64,000 bases of DNA, taken from positions 5,134,772 to 5,198,771 of the forward strand of contig CP007444.1 of assembly GCA_000632805.1 (NCBI GenBank). Reading direction: 5' to 3'. The position numbers and the translations under genes are program-made. Positions 21,048 to 30,101 of this stretch are shown piece by piece. Under the pieces are notes generated by a model, which worked only from the letters and a program-made list of their open reading frames with translations, was not told the origin of the DNA and did no database searches. The stretch is from Dyella jiangningensis (GTDB lineage Bacteria > Pseudomonadota > Gammaproteobacteria > Xanthomonadales > Rhodanobacteraceae). How positions within the stretch are numbered: position 1 is the first letter of the stretch; each line of letters begins with the position of its first letter.

Positions 21048-21478
21048 CAGGAGCGCACCCAGTGCGCGAAAAGCCTACACGGCGGTGACGCCATGACCTT
21101 GCGGTCGCGCACAAGGTGCGCTCCTACAACGTCGCGCCAGTGTATGGCGTAGCTCTACTGTGGGAACGCACCCTGTGCGCGACAAACCTACGAAGCGGCG
21201 GGCACGCAGCTCCGCGGTCGCGCACAAGGTGCGCTCCTACAACGTCGCACCAGTGTATGGCGGAGCTCTACTGTGGGAGCGCACCCTGTGCGCGAGAAAC
21301 CTACGAAGCGGCGAGCAAGCAGCTCCGCGGTCGCGCACAAGGTGCCCTCCTACAACGTCGCGCCAGTGTATGGCGGAGCTCTACTGTGGGAGCGCACCCC
21401 GTGCGCGAGAAACCTACGAAGCGGCGAGCACGCAGCTCCGCGGTCGCGCACAAGGTGCGCTTCCACATCGCCAGGTGC
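21045..21478. repeat. REP-like array with a 113-bp tandem repeat
   Basis: This ppc-uup gap is filled by repeats. Units beginning GTGTATGGCG start at 21140, 21253 and 21366, exactly 113 bases apart, with only a few base differences between them. Each unit contains GTGGGAGCGCACCCTGTGCGC (palindromic GCGCAC-N3-GTGCGC core) and, further on, the inverted form GGTCGCGCACAAGGTGCGC. A further inverted pair precedes the array at 21047-21130. Open frames across it are artefacts of the repeat. The same core recurs at 24843, 25288, 25786, 34214 and 36459. Confidence 0.9.
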
Positions 21479-21480
21479 GT

Positions 21481-23355
21481 TTAGCCGTCCAGCTCCGACC
21501 AGCGTGCATACGCAGCATCGAGGTCGCGTTGCAATGCGGCCAGCGTCTCGTTGGCCTTCATTACCGCAGCATTGTCCTGACGGAAGAAGTCCGGATCATT
21601 CATGGCCTCGGTGCGCGCGGAAATGTCCGCTTCCAGCGCTTCGATGCGCGCCGGTAGTTGCTCCAGCTCGCGGGCATCCTTGTAGCTCAGCTTCTTCTTC
21701 GGCTCGGAAGCTGGTGTCGCCGTCGGTGTCGCGGCCTTCGTGTCAGCTGGCTTGCCGGCCGATGCGGGTGCGGCAGACAGGGCAGGGCGCTGGCGCAACC
21801 AGTCGCTGTAGCCGCCGACGTATTCGCCGACCTTGCCGTCGCCTTCCAGCACAAGCGTGCTCGACACCACATTGTCGAGAAACTCTCGGTCATGCGAGAC
21901 CAGCAGCAGCGTGCCCTTGTATTCGGTAAGCAGCTCTTCGAGCAACTCCAGCGTCTCGACGTCGAGGTCGTTGGTCGGTTCGTCCATCACCAGCAGGTTG
22001 GACGGCTGCGCGAACAGCTTGGCGAGCAGCAGGCGATTGCGTTCACCACCCGAGAGGCGGGTGATCGGCGCGCGTGCGCGCTCCGGCGAGAACAGGAAAT
22101 CCTGCAGGTAGCCGATGATGTGCTTGCGCGAGCCGTTGAGCTCGATGTATTCGCGGCCCTCGGCCACGTTGTCCAGCGCGTTGAGTTCGTCGTTGAGCTG
22201 TACGCGGTGCTGGTCGAAGTAGGCGATCTGGATGCCGGTGCCGAGCGTGGCGTGGCCGCGCTCGGGCTTGAGGTCGCCCAGCATGATCTTCAACAGCGTG
22301 CTCTTGCCGGCGCCGTTGGGACCGATGATGCCGACGCGATCGCCACGCATGAGGGTGGTGCTGAGGTTGTCGATCAGCACGCGGCCGCCGTAGCTCTGGT
22401 GCACGTGTTCGAGCTCGATGACCTTCTTGCCCGATGCCTGTGCGTTGGCCAGCGTCATCTTCACGTTGCCGGACAATTCACGGCGCTGCGAGCGCTCCAC
22501 GCGCAGCGCCTTCAACGCACGTACGCGACCTTCGTTGCGCGTGCGGCGCGCCTTGATGCCCTGGCGAATCCACACTTCTTCCTGCGCGAGCTTCTTGTCG
22601 AACAGTGCGTTGGCCTGCGCTTCGGCATGCAGGCGTTCCTCGCGGCGACGCAGGTAGTTGTCGTAGTCGCCCGGCCAATCGGTGAGCTGGCCGCGGTCGA
22701 TCTCCACGATGCGCGTGGCAAGTGCGCGGAGGAAACTACGGTCATGCGTGACGAACACGATGCTGCCGTCGAACTGGCGCAGGAAACCTTCGAGCCAGCC
22801 GATCGCTTCGATGTCGAGATGGTTGGTGGGTTCGTCCAGCAGCAACACATCGGGCTTGCGCACCAGGGCCTGCGCGAGCAGTACGCGGCGCTTCATGCCG
22901 CCGGACAGTGCCGCGAAGTCGGTGTCCGATGGCAGCTCCAGACGCGTCAATACATCGGTGACGCGGCGATCCAGATCCCACCCGTGGCGAGCTTCGATCT
23001 GCGACTGCACATCGCCCAGCGCATCCATGTCGCCTTCGGCGAGCAGGTGGTGATAGCGCGCAAGCAGATGGCCAAGGTCGCCGAGCCCTTCGGACACCAC
23101 GTCGAATACGCTGCCCGAAGTGTCCTGCGGAACCTCCTGCGCCATGCGCGCGACGACGACGCCGTTTTGCACGCGCACTTCGCCGTCGTCGGCTTTGAGT
23201 TCCCCGGCGATCAGCTTCATCAGGGTGGATTTGCCCTCGCCATTGCGGCCCACGATGCACACGCGCTCGTTGGCTTCGATGGAGAGGTCGACTTGTTGGA
23301 GCAGGAGCGGGCCGCCGATGCTGAAATCGACGCGCTGGAGTTGGATCAGTGACAT
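21481..23355 (-). CDS. uup: ABC-F family ATPase, Uup-like
   Basis: A 624-residue soluble protein with two ABC cassettes and no membrane domain. Cassette 1 has Walker A GRNGEGKST, signature LSGGMKRRV and Walker B LLLDEPTNHLD. Cassette 2 has GPNGAGKST, LSGGERNRL and LVMDEPTNDLD. The linker (about 240-310) is the arm/P-site tip region, and a charged C-terminal coiled coil (about 540-624, Lys/Glu/Ala-rich) is the Uup DNA/RNA-binding tail. ABC-F proteins of this type act on ribosomes or, for Uup, on DNA stability. The stop lies right next to the repeat array. Confidence 0.93.
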   Translation of the reverse strand: MSLIQLQRVDFSIGGPLLLQQVDLSIEANERVCIVGRNGEGKSTLMKLIAGELKADDGEVRVQNGVVVARMAQEVPQDTSGSVFDVVSEGLGDLGHLLARYHHLLAEGDMDALGDVQSQIEARHGWDLDRRVTDVLTRLELPSDTDFAALSGGMKRRVLLAQALVRKPDVLLLDEPTNHLDIEAIGWLEGFLRQFDGSIVFVTHDRSFLRALATRIVEIDRGQLTDWPGDYDNYLRRREERLHAEAQANALFDKKLAQEEVWIRQGIKARRTRNEGRVRALKALRVERSQRRELSGNVKMTLANAQASGKKVIELEHVHQSYGGRVLIDNLSTTLMRGDRVGIIGPNGAGKSTLLKIMLGDLKPERGHATLGTGIQIAYFDQHRVQLNDELNALDNVAEGREYIELNGSRKHIIGYLQDFLFSPERARAPITRLSGGERNRLLLAKLFAQPSNLLVMDEPTNDLDVETLELLEELLTEYKGTLLLVSHDREFLDNVVSSTLVLEGDGKVGEYVGGYSDWLRQRPALSAAPASAGKPADTKAATPTATPASEPKKKLSYKDARELEQLPARIEALEADISARTEAMNDPDFFRQDNAAVMKANETLAALQRDLDAAYARWSELDG

Positions 23356-23671
23356 CCCGCCATTCTAGCGTCAGGCGGCCTGCCGGCCGGACTTCGCGTT
23401 ACTGGCCCTCAAGGGAAATAGAAGGGCGCCGATAGGGAAAAAAGCCTTTCGCCGTCGGCCTTTTGCGGGCAAACTCGACTGGCAACGTAGACACCGTTTT
23501 CACGGTGAAATCTGCGTAAAGGCGGCGCAATAGGCGCCGTCATCGTTTTATCGTCCATGGAAACATGGACTTATGCGTGCTAATTCAAGTATTGTCTCTG
23601 CCCATGGCTGGCGCTGCGATGAAGTCCTCGCAACGCCCTGTTGTCGGCGAGCTGGAAGCGAGGGTAACGGG
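23356..23671. other. Intergenic region between uup and the carboxypeptidase gene
   Basis: 316 bases holding the divergent promoters. I see small hairpins (ACCGTTTTCACGGT near 23492, CGGCGC-AATA-GGCGCCG near 23524, CCATG-GAAA-CATGG near 23556) but no gene. The frame of the next gene stays open back to an ATG at 23573. Confidence 0.5.
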
Positions 23672-24760
23672 GTGGCTATCAAGTCCGAAACGCCGGCCAG
23701 GGGGGGTACCTGGCGTCGCGGCCTGATTGCATTGTTGGTGTCTGTCGCCGGCAGTGTCATGGGTATCGCACATGCAGGGTCCTCCGCCATCGTGGTGGAC
23801 GACACCGATGGCCAGGTGATCACCGCCGTCAATCCCGACGAAGCTGCCCATCCGGCCTCGCTGGCCAAGATGATGACGCTGTACCTCACCTTCCAGGCGG
23901 TGCAGAGCGGCACGCTGAAGATGGATCAGGAGCTGCCGGTGTCCTCGTGGGCGGCCTCCAAGGCGCCGACCAAGCTCGACCTGCGCAACGGCCAGACCAT
24001 CTCGGTCGAGGACTGCGTGCTCGGCATGATCACCAAGTCGGCCAATGACGCCGCCACCGTGGTGGCCGAAGGCATGGGCGGCACGGAAAGCCACTTCGTC
24101 GAGATGATGAACGCGCAGGCCCAGTTGCTGGGCATGAGCAGCACCCGTTTCGCCAACGCGTCGGGCCTGCCTGATCCGGAAGACACCACCACCGCCCGCG
24201 ACATGAGCAAGCTGGCGATGGCGCTGTACCACGACTTCCCGCAGTACTCGCACTACTTCGCCACGAAGGAATTCATGTTCCGCGGTCGCCTGGTGCGCGG
24301 TCACAACAACCTGATGGACAAGTACCCGGGCATGGACGGCCTGAAGACGGGCTACACCAACGCCGCCGGCTTCAACCTGGCCTCCACGGCCACGAAGGAC
24401 GGCCGTCGCCTGTTCAGCGTGGTGCTCGGCGGTCGTACCGCCGCGACCCGCGATCGCCTGATGGCGCGCCTGCTGGATGACGGCTTCGAGAACCAGGAGA
24501 CGCCGGCCGAGCTGGTCGCCCAGGTCGGCACAGTGCCGGCCGCTGCCAAGGGTGGCCGCCGGTCCTCCGCCAAGGCAACCGCCGTGGCGGACGCCACGCC
24601 CGCCACGCCCGCCTCGCGCCGCCACCATCGCCGCAGCAAGGCGGATGCCGTGGCGACTCGCAGCACCGCCACCTGCTCGAAGAAGAAGGCTGTGACCTGC
24701 CCGGCGCCGAAGGCGACGGCGCGCAAGGTGGCTTCGGTGGGGTCGTCGCCGGACAAGTGA
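23672..24760 (+). CDS. D-alanyl-D-alanine carboxypeptidase (peptidase S11)
   Basis: A 362-residue exported penicillin-binding protein (low-molecular-mass class C) that trims cell-wall pentapeptides. After a signal sequence (about 15-34) come the three serine-hydrolase motifs: S-x-x-K in HPASLAKMM, S-x-N in ITKSANDAA, and K-T-G in GLKTGYTNAAG. The C-terminal 80 residues are Ala/Lys/Arg-rich, repetitive and low-complexity, unlike the beta domain and anchor helix of PBP5. The GTG at 23672 with GAGGG nearby yields a proper signal peptide; the ATG at 23573 would put 33 residues in front, so it is less likely. Confidence 0.9.
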   Translation: MAIKSETPARGGTWRRGLIALLVSVAGSVMGIAHAGSSAIVVDDTDGQVITAVNPDEAAHPASLAKMMTLYLTFQAVQSGTLKMDQELPVSSWAASKAPTKLDLRNGQTISVEDCVLGMITKSANDAATVVAEGMGGTESHFVEMMNAQAQLLGMSSTRFANASGLPDPEDTTTARDMSKLAMALYHDFPQYSHYFATKEFMFRGRLVRGHNNLMDKYPGMDGLKTGYTNAAGFNLASTATKDGRRLFSVVLGGRTAATRDRLMARLLDDGFENQETPAELVAQVGTVPAAAKGGRRSSAKATAVADATPATPASRRHHRRSKADAVATRSTATCSKKKAVTCPAPKATARKVASVGSSPDK

Positions 24761-24790
24761 GCCGGTTGGGCGGTGCAACCGTGTGCTGCA

Positions 24791-24824
24791 GACGGGTCGC
24801 GTAAGCGGCCCGTTTTCGTTTTTG
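24791..24824 (+). terminator. Terminator after the carboxypeptidase gene
   Basis: Stem CGGGTCGC-GTAA-GCGGCCCG followed by TTTTCGTTTTT, 30 bases past the stop. Confidence 0.85.
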
Positions 24825-24839
24825 CGGTAGGCACGCGTG

Positions 24840-25841
24840 CTCTTTTGTAGGAGCGCATCCTGTGCGCGACAGCCTTTCGCCTCGGTCTCGATGTTCGTCG
24901 TGCCGGCGCAGGCCGTACCAAGTTTCGTCAGTCTTCGGTTGTCGCGCTTCTGCCAGCTTGCCGCTTACGCAGCGGGCGTTTCGACGTCCTGCCGGCCGCC
25001 GAGTCACTTTTCTTTTGCTGGCCCAAAAGAAAAGTAACCCAAAGAAAATGGCCTTGAGAGCCAAGGCTCGTAGCGATATGAGGGATAGAGCCTGACGATC
25101 GAGGCCAGCTAGATGCGCTCGTTACTACCTCGAACGAAGTGGCTACACCGCAACGCGCCGATGCGAAGAGGACTTAAGGCAACTACGTTGTATCGCGAGG
25201 AAATCCGTGTGCACTGCACTGTTCCCTCTCCCGCCGGGAGAGGGCTGGGGTGAGGGGCGGGTGCTCGCGAAAGCCTTGCCCACCTCTGTAGGAGCGCACC
25301 CAGTGCGCAACCGCAACGTATCAACGACCTCTGCGGTCGCGCACTGGGTGCGTTCCTACAGGGAGAGAACCCCGCTCTTCGCTCCGGTCTTTGACCTTCC
25401 CTCCCCTATGCCGCGAGTAGGCGGGAGGTGGATCAGCCCGCAGGGTGGCCGGCAGGACGCCGGCCAGGGGATCGTCAGGGCAGGAGGCCCTGTCGATCCA
25501 CCCCGCCTCTCGTCTGCGACCCTGCAGGGGCGCGGCATCGGGGTGGCCTTTCTCTTGGTCACTTCTCTTGACTCCGGGCATCCTGCCCTTCGCCCTGCGG
25601 GCCGGCTTCGCCGTTCGCACGCGCTCCTGCGCGTGCGTGGCCACGCAAAGAGAAGTAACCCGCTAGTCGGCAGACGAGCGGAAGCCCACCGCAGGCGAGC
25701 AACTTGGCGATATCGCGACAATCGAAGACTGACGTCACTGGGCCCCGGCCTACGCCGGGACGACGAACGTGAAAACCGAGGCGAAAGGCGGTCGCGCACA
25801 GGGTGCGCTCCTACAAAGGGGAGGACACGCAACGTGGGCCA
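24840..25841. repeat. Gene-free, repeat-rich 1-kb intergenic region
   Basis: No credible gene lies here. It is a patchwork of dispersed repeats. REP-like GTAGGAGCGCAYCC units occur at 24845, 25288 and (inverted) 25331 and 25786. Inverted TTTCTTTTGCTGGCCCAAAA/AAAAGTAACCC pieces occur at 25007-25042, with a diverged partner TTTCTCTTGGTCACTTCTCT...AGAGAAGTAACCC at 25549-25660. A CCCTCTCCCGCCGGGAGAGGG palindrome with its GTGAGGG tail lies at 25224-25257, and fragments of a CGTCGTCCCGGCG-type repeat occur near 24898 and 25743. Open frames in this stretch are low-complexity and not supported. Confidence 0.75.
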
Positions 25842-25876
25842 CAAAAAAACGGGCCGCTTTCGCGGCCCGTTTTCGA
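25842..25876 (-). terminator. metK terminator
   Basis: On the minus strand AACGGGCCGCG-AAA-GCGGCCCGTTTTTTT, about 20 bases after the metK stop: a strong GC stem and long T run. Confidence 0.9.
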
Positions 25877-25895
25877 TGCGAGGCAAGCGTGTCGC

Positions 25896-27095
25896 TTACT
25901 TCAGCTTGGCATCGGCGCGCAGCGCCTCGGCCTTGTCGGTCTTTTCCCACGAGAACGCGGTGTAGGTCTTGCCGTCCGGACCCTTCACTTCGTACGGGGT
26001 GCGGCCGAAGTGGCCGTAGCTGGCGGTCTGCTGGTACATCGGGTGCACCAGGTCGAGCATCTTGATGATGCCGTACGGGCGCAGGTCGAAGTGCTTGCGG
26101 ATCAGCTTCTCGATCTTCTCGTCGGCGATCTTGCCGGTGCCGAAGGTGGTGACCGAAATGGAGGTCGGCTCGGCCACGCCGATGGCGTAGCTCACCTGCA
26201 CTTCGCAGCGGTCGGCGATGCCGGCGGCCACGATGTTCTTGGCGACGTAGCGGGCGGCGTAGGCGGCCGAACGGTCGACCTTGGACGGATCCTTGCCCGA
26301 GAACGCGCCACCACCGTGACGGGCCCAGCCGCCGTAGGTGTCGACGATGATCTTGCGGCCGGTCAGGCCGCAGTCGCCCACCGGGCCGCCGATCACGAAC
26401 TTGCCGGTCGGGTTGATGTGGAACTTGGTGCCCTTGTGCAGCAGCTTGGCCGGCAGCACCGGCTTGAGGATGTGCTCGCGCACGGCCTCGATGAGGTCCT
26501 TCTGCTTCACGTTCGGGTCGTGCTGGGTCGACAGCACCACGGCGTCGATGGCGGTCGCCACGCCGTTTTCATAGCGCAGGGTGACCTGGCTCTTGGCGTC
26601 CGGGCGCAGCCACGGCAGCGGCGAGTTCTTCTTCTTGCGGACCTTGGCCTGCTGCTCCACCAGACGGTGCGAGTAGTAGATCGCGGCCGGCATGTAGTCC
26701 TTGGTCTCGTTGGTCGCGTAGCCGAACATCAGGCCCTGGTCGCCAGCGCCCTGTTCTTCCGGCTTCTTGCGGTCCACGCCCTGGTTGATGTCCGGGCTCT
26801 GCTTGCCGATCAGGTTCAGCACGCCGCAGGTCTCGCCGTCGAAGCCGACGTCCGAGGAGTCGTAGCCGATGTCGGTGATGACCTTGCGGGTCAGCGCTTC
26901 CAGGTCGATCCAGGCGCTGGTGGTGATTTCGCCGGCGACGATCGCCACGCCCGTCTTCACCATCGTTTCGCAGGCCACGCGCGCACGCGGATCCTGCGCG
27001 ATGATCGCATCGAGGACGGCATCGGAGATCTGGTCGGCGACTTTGTCCGGATGGCCTTCGGAGACCGATTCGGAGGTGAAGAGGAAGTTGCTCAT
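25896..27095 (-). CDS. metK: S-adenosylmethionine synthetase
   Basis: A 399-residue enzyme that makes SAM from methionine and ATP. Signatures: FTSESVSEGHPDKVADQISD at the N-terminus, GAGDQGLMFGYATNE (methionine/ATP site), GGGAFSGKDPSKVDRSAAY, and a final FSWEKTDKAEALR. The start ATG at 27095 has GGAAGG at 27109-27114 on its strand. A 28-bp element shared with metF overlaps this ribosome-binding region, so repression there would block both transcription and translation initiation. Confidence 0.97.
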   Translation of the reverse strand: MSNFLFTSESVSEGHPDKVADQISDAVLDAIIAQDPRARVACETMVKTGVAIVAGEITTSAWIDLEALTRKVITDIGYDSSDVGFDGETCGVLNLIGKQSPDINQGVDRKKPEEQGAGDQGLMFGYATNETKDYMPAAIYYSHRLVEQQAKVRKKKNSPLPWLRPDAKSQVTLRYENGVATAIDAVVLSTQHDPNVKQKDLIEAVREHILKPVLPAKLLHKGTKFHINPTGKFVIGGPVGDCGLTGRKIIVDTYGGWARHGGGAFSGKDPSKVDRSAAYAARYVAKNIVAAGIADRCEVQVSYAIGVAEPTSISVTTFGTGKIADEKIEKLIRKHFDLRPYGIIKMLDLVHPMYQQTASYGHFGRTPYEVKGPDGKTYTAFSWEKTDKAEALRADAKLK

Positions 27096-27102
27096 CGCGG
27101 GT

Positions 27103-27130
27103 TATATCCTTCCTTACGGATAAAGAGATA
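27103..27130 (-). promoter_or_regulatory. Candidate methionine-cycle operator overlapping the metK RBS
   Basis: On the + strand it reads TATATC, ten bases, GATAAAGAGATA; the spacing and 17 of 18 fixed bases equal the metF site. It begins 8 bases from the metK ATG. The rest of the gap (27131-27349) shows no gene or strong signal. Confidence 0.5.
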
Positions 27131-27349
27131 AAAGGGGTGGCGCATGATACACGGCCCACCCCGGCTTTGCAGCCTCAGCATGGGGTCGGGACATCACGAT
27201 TTCATGCCGATTCAGCCGTTTGGACGGCTTTGCGGCCCTTTGCCACCGCCGGAAAACGGGCGCGCCGGCGGCCTGCGGGCCACCGGCATCGTTTCAGCAT
27301 AGCGTAGGCGGGTCGCAGCGGCCCGGAGTGTCAGGGACGCCAAACCCCC

Positions 27350-29164
27350 TCAACGGCGGGTGAAGCCATCGTCGCTCCAGGCCTCGCTGCCCACGCCGTG
27401 GTGCACGAAAAACAGGCCGTCGGGGTCGTAACGACGCTTGGCGGCGGCCAGTCGCGGATAGTGGCTGCCCCAGAACGAGGTCTGCCAGTCGGGCTCGAAG
27501 TAGTTGCTTTCGGACACGTACGAACCGGCCCCGGGCGCGACCTTCAGCAAGGCGTCCATCGAGGCGTCGATGCGCTTGGCTTCCGAACGCGCATCGGCAA
27601 GGTCGGGGCTCGGACCGGGCATGCCGGGAAAGGCAGCGCCGCTTTCACCGCCCGTGATGGCCAGCGCGAAGGCGTCCAGCACCTGCGGGTTCGTGGCGGT
27701 GTCGCGCGATCGTTCCAACGCATCGGCCGGCGCGCCGGCGAGCCCCTTGTTGAAGTGCAGCGAGAATCCCCAGTGGCGCGTGGCGGCAAATATCGCGTCG
27801 GCAAACGCGGATTGTCGGCCCGGATCGAGCAGCGATTGCGGCAGCCAGGCGGAGCGATAGCCATGGATGAACTGGCCGACCTGTCCCTCGTCGCCCGCCC
27901 ACAGCACGTGGTCGCGCGGTGCGTCGGGACGGCTGTCGGGCACGATCAGCTGCGGCGCATGCTGGCGGAAAAATTCCGCATCCCAGAAATGCCGCGCGGG
28001 CAGGGCGATCACGTGGGGTTCTTCCTTGAAGCGACAGTCCTTGCGCGCGCGCACCCAGGCGAAGAACGGTGCCCAGGTCTCTTCGGCTGCCTTTTGGTCC
28101 AGCCCCTGGAACACCATGGACAGGCGCAGCGCGTTGTCGCCGCGGAAGACCATCTGCTCGCCCCAGTGCGGGTTGAACAGCGCCTCGCGATAAAAGCGGA
28201 CTGCCTCGGCGATGAGCGCGCGATAGGCCTCATCGGAATCGGCCTGGATCACGCCGAACACGGCGCCGAACATCTCCGGCAACTCGTGCGTGCGCAGCGT
28301 GAGCCGCGTGACCACGCCGAAGCTGCCGCCACCTCCGCCCTTGATGGCCCAGAACAGTTCCGGATCCTGGCGCGCATTCACGACATGCACCTTGCCATCC
28401 GCCGTCACCACTTCCGCCTCCAACAGGCTGCCCGAAGCGGTGCCGAAGCGCTTGGAGAAGCTGCCGAATCCGCCGCTCTGCACCAGGCCTGCCACGCCCA
28501 CTGTCATGCAGCCACCACCCTGCACGTAGCGGCCGGCCCCGGTGGTGACCGCGCCATAGGCGTCCACCCACATGGCGCCCGCCTGCACCGTGACCGCTGG
28601 CAGGGGAGCCTGCCGCCCTTCGCAACCTTGGGGGACGAATTGATCGTGCAAGGTCACCGCGTTCATGTGGCGCGTCCAGATCAGCAGCGAATCGGGCGCG
28701 TCCGAGGTGCCCTGGTAGCTGTGGCCGCCGCCTTTCACCACCAGTCGCAGGTGATGCGTGCGCGCGAAGTTCACTGCCGCGACCACGTCGGCCGTCTTCG
28801 TCGCTGCTACGGCGTAGGCGCTGGGCCGCGAGGTCCAGGCATCGACCCAGCCGCTGGTCTGGGTGAGCGCGGCCGTGTCGCCGATGTAGTAGGGGTTCTT
28901 GATCTGCGCGAGGGCTTCCTCACGGGCGGCCGAGCTCGCCGCCGCATCGAAGGGTGACTGCACGCGCTCGAGGCGTCCGCCGACCGCGTGGCGCAGTTGT
29001 TCCCATTGCGCCTCGCTCGGCCAGCCCGGCTGACCGGGCCGGACGCGGGCGCGCCACGAGCCGACGGCCGCCATCGCCTCCCGGGCGGACGCGAGCGAAG
29101 GGGCGGCTGCCCACGGAACCAAGGGCAGGATGAGGGCTGCTTTGAGCAGGTCGCGACGGCGCAT
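27350..29164 (-). CDS. Exported FAD-linked (berberine-bridge-type) oxidoreductase
   Basis: A 604-residue flavoprotein. The N-terminus MRRRDLLKAALILPLVPWAA looks like a Tat signal, consistent with export of a folded flavin enzyme. The FAD_binding_4 (PCMH) domain spans about 110-320, with VVKGGGHSYQGTSDAPD (the covalent-His region of the family) and GGCMTVGVAGLVQSGGFG. The C-terminal BBE segment contains SNYFEPDWQTSFWGSHYPRL...YDPDGLFFVHHGVG. Substrate unknown; members oxidise sugars, lignols or alkaloids. The start ATG at 29164 is chosen because it begins the Tat peptide; the frame is open for 500 more bases without support. Confidence 0.88.
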   Translation of the reverse strand: MRRRDLLKAALILPLVPWAAAPSLASAREAMAAVGSWRARVRPGQPGWPSEAQWEQLRHAVGGRLERVQSPFDAAASSAAREEALAQIKNPYYIGDTAALTQTSGWVDAWTSRPSAYAVAATKTADVVAAVNFARTHHLRLVVKGGGHSYQGTSDAPDSLLIWTRHMNAVTLHDQFVPQGCEGRQAPLPAVTVQAGAMWVDAYGAVTTGAGRYVQGGGCMTVGVAGLVQSGGFGSFSKRFGTASGSLLEAEVVTADGKVHVVNARQDPELFWAIKGGGGGSFGVVTRLTLRTHELPEMFGAVFGVIQADSDEAYRALIAEAVRFYREALFNPHWGEQMVFRGDNALRLSMVFQGLDQKAAEETWAPFFAWVRARKDCRFKEEPHVIALPARHFWDAEFFRQHAPQLIVPDSRPDAPRDHVLWAGDEGQVGQFIHGYRSAWLPQSLLDPGRQSAFADAIFAATRHWGFSLHFNKGLAGAPADALERSRDTATNPQVLDAFALAITGGESGAAFPGMPGPSPDLADARSEAKRIDASMDALLKVAPGAGSYVSESNYFEPDWQTSFWGSHYPRLAAAKRRYDPDGLFFVHHGVGSEAWSDDGFTRR

Positions 29165-29399
29165 GGCGAACTCCGGATCAGTCGGGATGCCGCCACTTTC
29201 CGCGGGCCACGGCGCGGAACAAGCGCCAGGTGACGAGGCGAGGCGGCGTGGGGACGAATCGCGGGTGAGCAGGGACGGACAGGGACGAATGCCAGGCGCA
29301 AAGGGAGCCTCACGCTGGCCCACCGCCACGCGTTTGGCGATACCTGCCGCGGCCTCCATAATCGACAGCCTCCCGCAAGCCGCAAAGAGGATCACCCGG

Positions 29400-30101
29400 A
29401 TGAAGTCACTGATCTGGCGCGTACTGGCCACCTTGCTCCTGCTCGGCCCGCTGTCGGTGGGCGCCATGGCGGACAGCGCGCCGCCCTCGCATTGGGCGCC
29501 CGACATCGACGCCTTCGTTGCCGCCGATCGCGCGCACCCGCCGGCACCGCACGGCGTGCTGTTCATCGGCAGCTCGTCCATCCAGTACTGGAAGTCGCTG
29601 GCGCAGGACTTCCCGGGTATCCCGGTGATCAACCGTGGCTTCGGCGGCTCGGCGTTGCCCGACTCCACGTATTACGCCGACCGCATCGTGTGGCCGTACA
29701 AGCCGAGCCTGATCGTGATGTATGCCGGCGACAACGACGTCAACGACGGCGCCACGGCGGACCAGGTGCTGGCCTCGTTCCAGAAGTTCGTGGCGCGTGC
29801 GCGTGAAGGCGTGCCGGGCGTGCCCATCGTCTACATCTCGATCAAGCCGAGCATTGCGCGCCTGGCGCTGTGGCCGACCATGAAGGCGGCCAACGACAAG
29901 ATCCGCGACTGGGCCGCCACGCAGAAGGACGTCCGCTTCATCGACATCGCCCCTGTCATGGTCGATGCGAACGGCAAGCCGCGCCCCGAACTGTTCCGTC
30001 CCGATGGCCTGCACATGGTGCCGGCCGGCTATGCGCTGTGGATCGCCGCGCTCAAGCCCGTGCTCGCCCAGTACGGCTTCGTTACCAAGCCCGCTCAGTA
30101 A
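29400..30101 (+). CDS. Secreted SGNH/GDSL-family hydrolase
   Basis: A 233-residue exported esterase/lipase-like protein. Signal peptide about 1-24 (VLATLLLLGPLSVGAMA). The SGNH blocks are GVLFIGSSSIQYWKS (nucleophile Ser), INRGFGGS, MYAGDNDVNDG and DGLHMVPAGYALW with the catalytic Asp-His pair. Similar proteins act on platelet-activating-factor-like or carbohydrate esters; the substrate is not evident. ATG 29400 follows AGAGGA. Its last seven bases overlap the tail of the opposing methyltransferase gene. Confidence 0.87.
   Translation: MKSLIWRVLATLLLLGPLSVGAMADSAPPSHWAPDIDAFVAADRAHPPAPHGVLFIGSSSIQYWKSLAQDFPGIPVINRGFGGSALPDSTYYADRIVWPYKPSLIVMYAGDNDVNDGATADQVLASFQKFVARAREGVPGVPIVYISIKPSIARLALWPTMKAANDKIRDWAATQKDVRFIDIAPVMVDANGKPRPELFRPDGLHMVPAGYALWIAALKPVLAQYGFVTKPAQ

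Noticed and set aside
21116..21929. Open frames in the ppc-uup gap giving repeated GAHPVREKPTKRR peptides
   Set aside because: They are produced by the 113-bp repeat and share no protein-like composition.
24837..25886. Several open frames in the repeat-rich gap before metK
   Set aside because: All lie within dispersed repeats, with Arg/Ser-rich content and no start signals.
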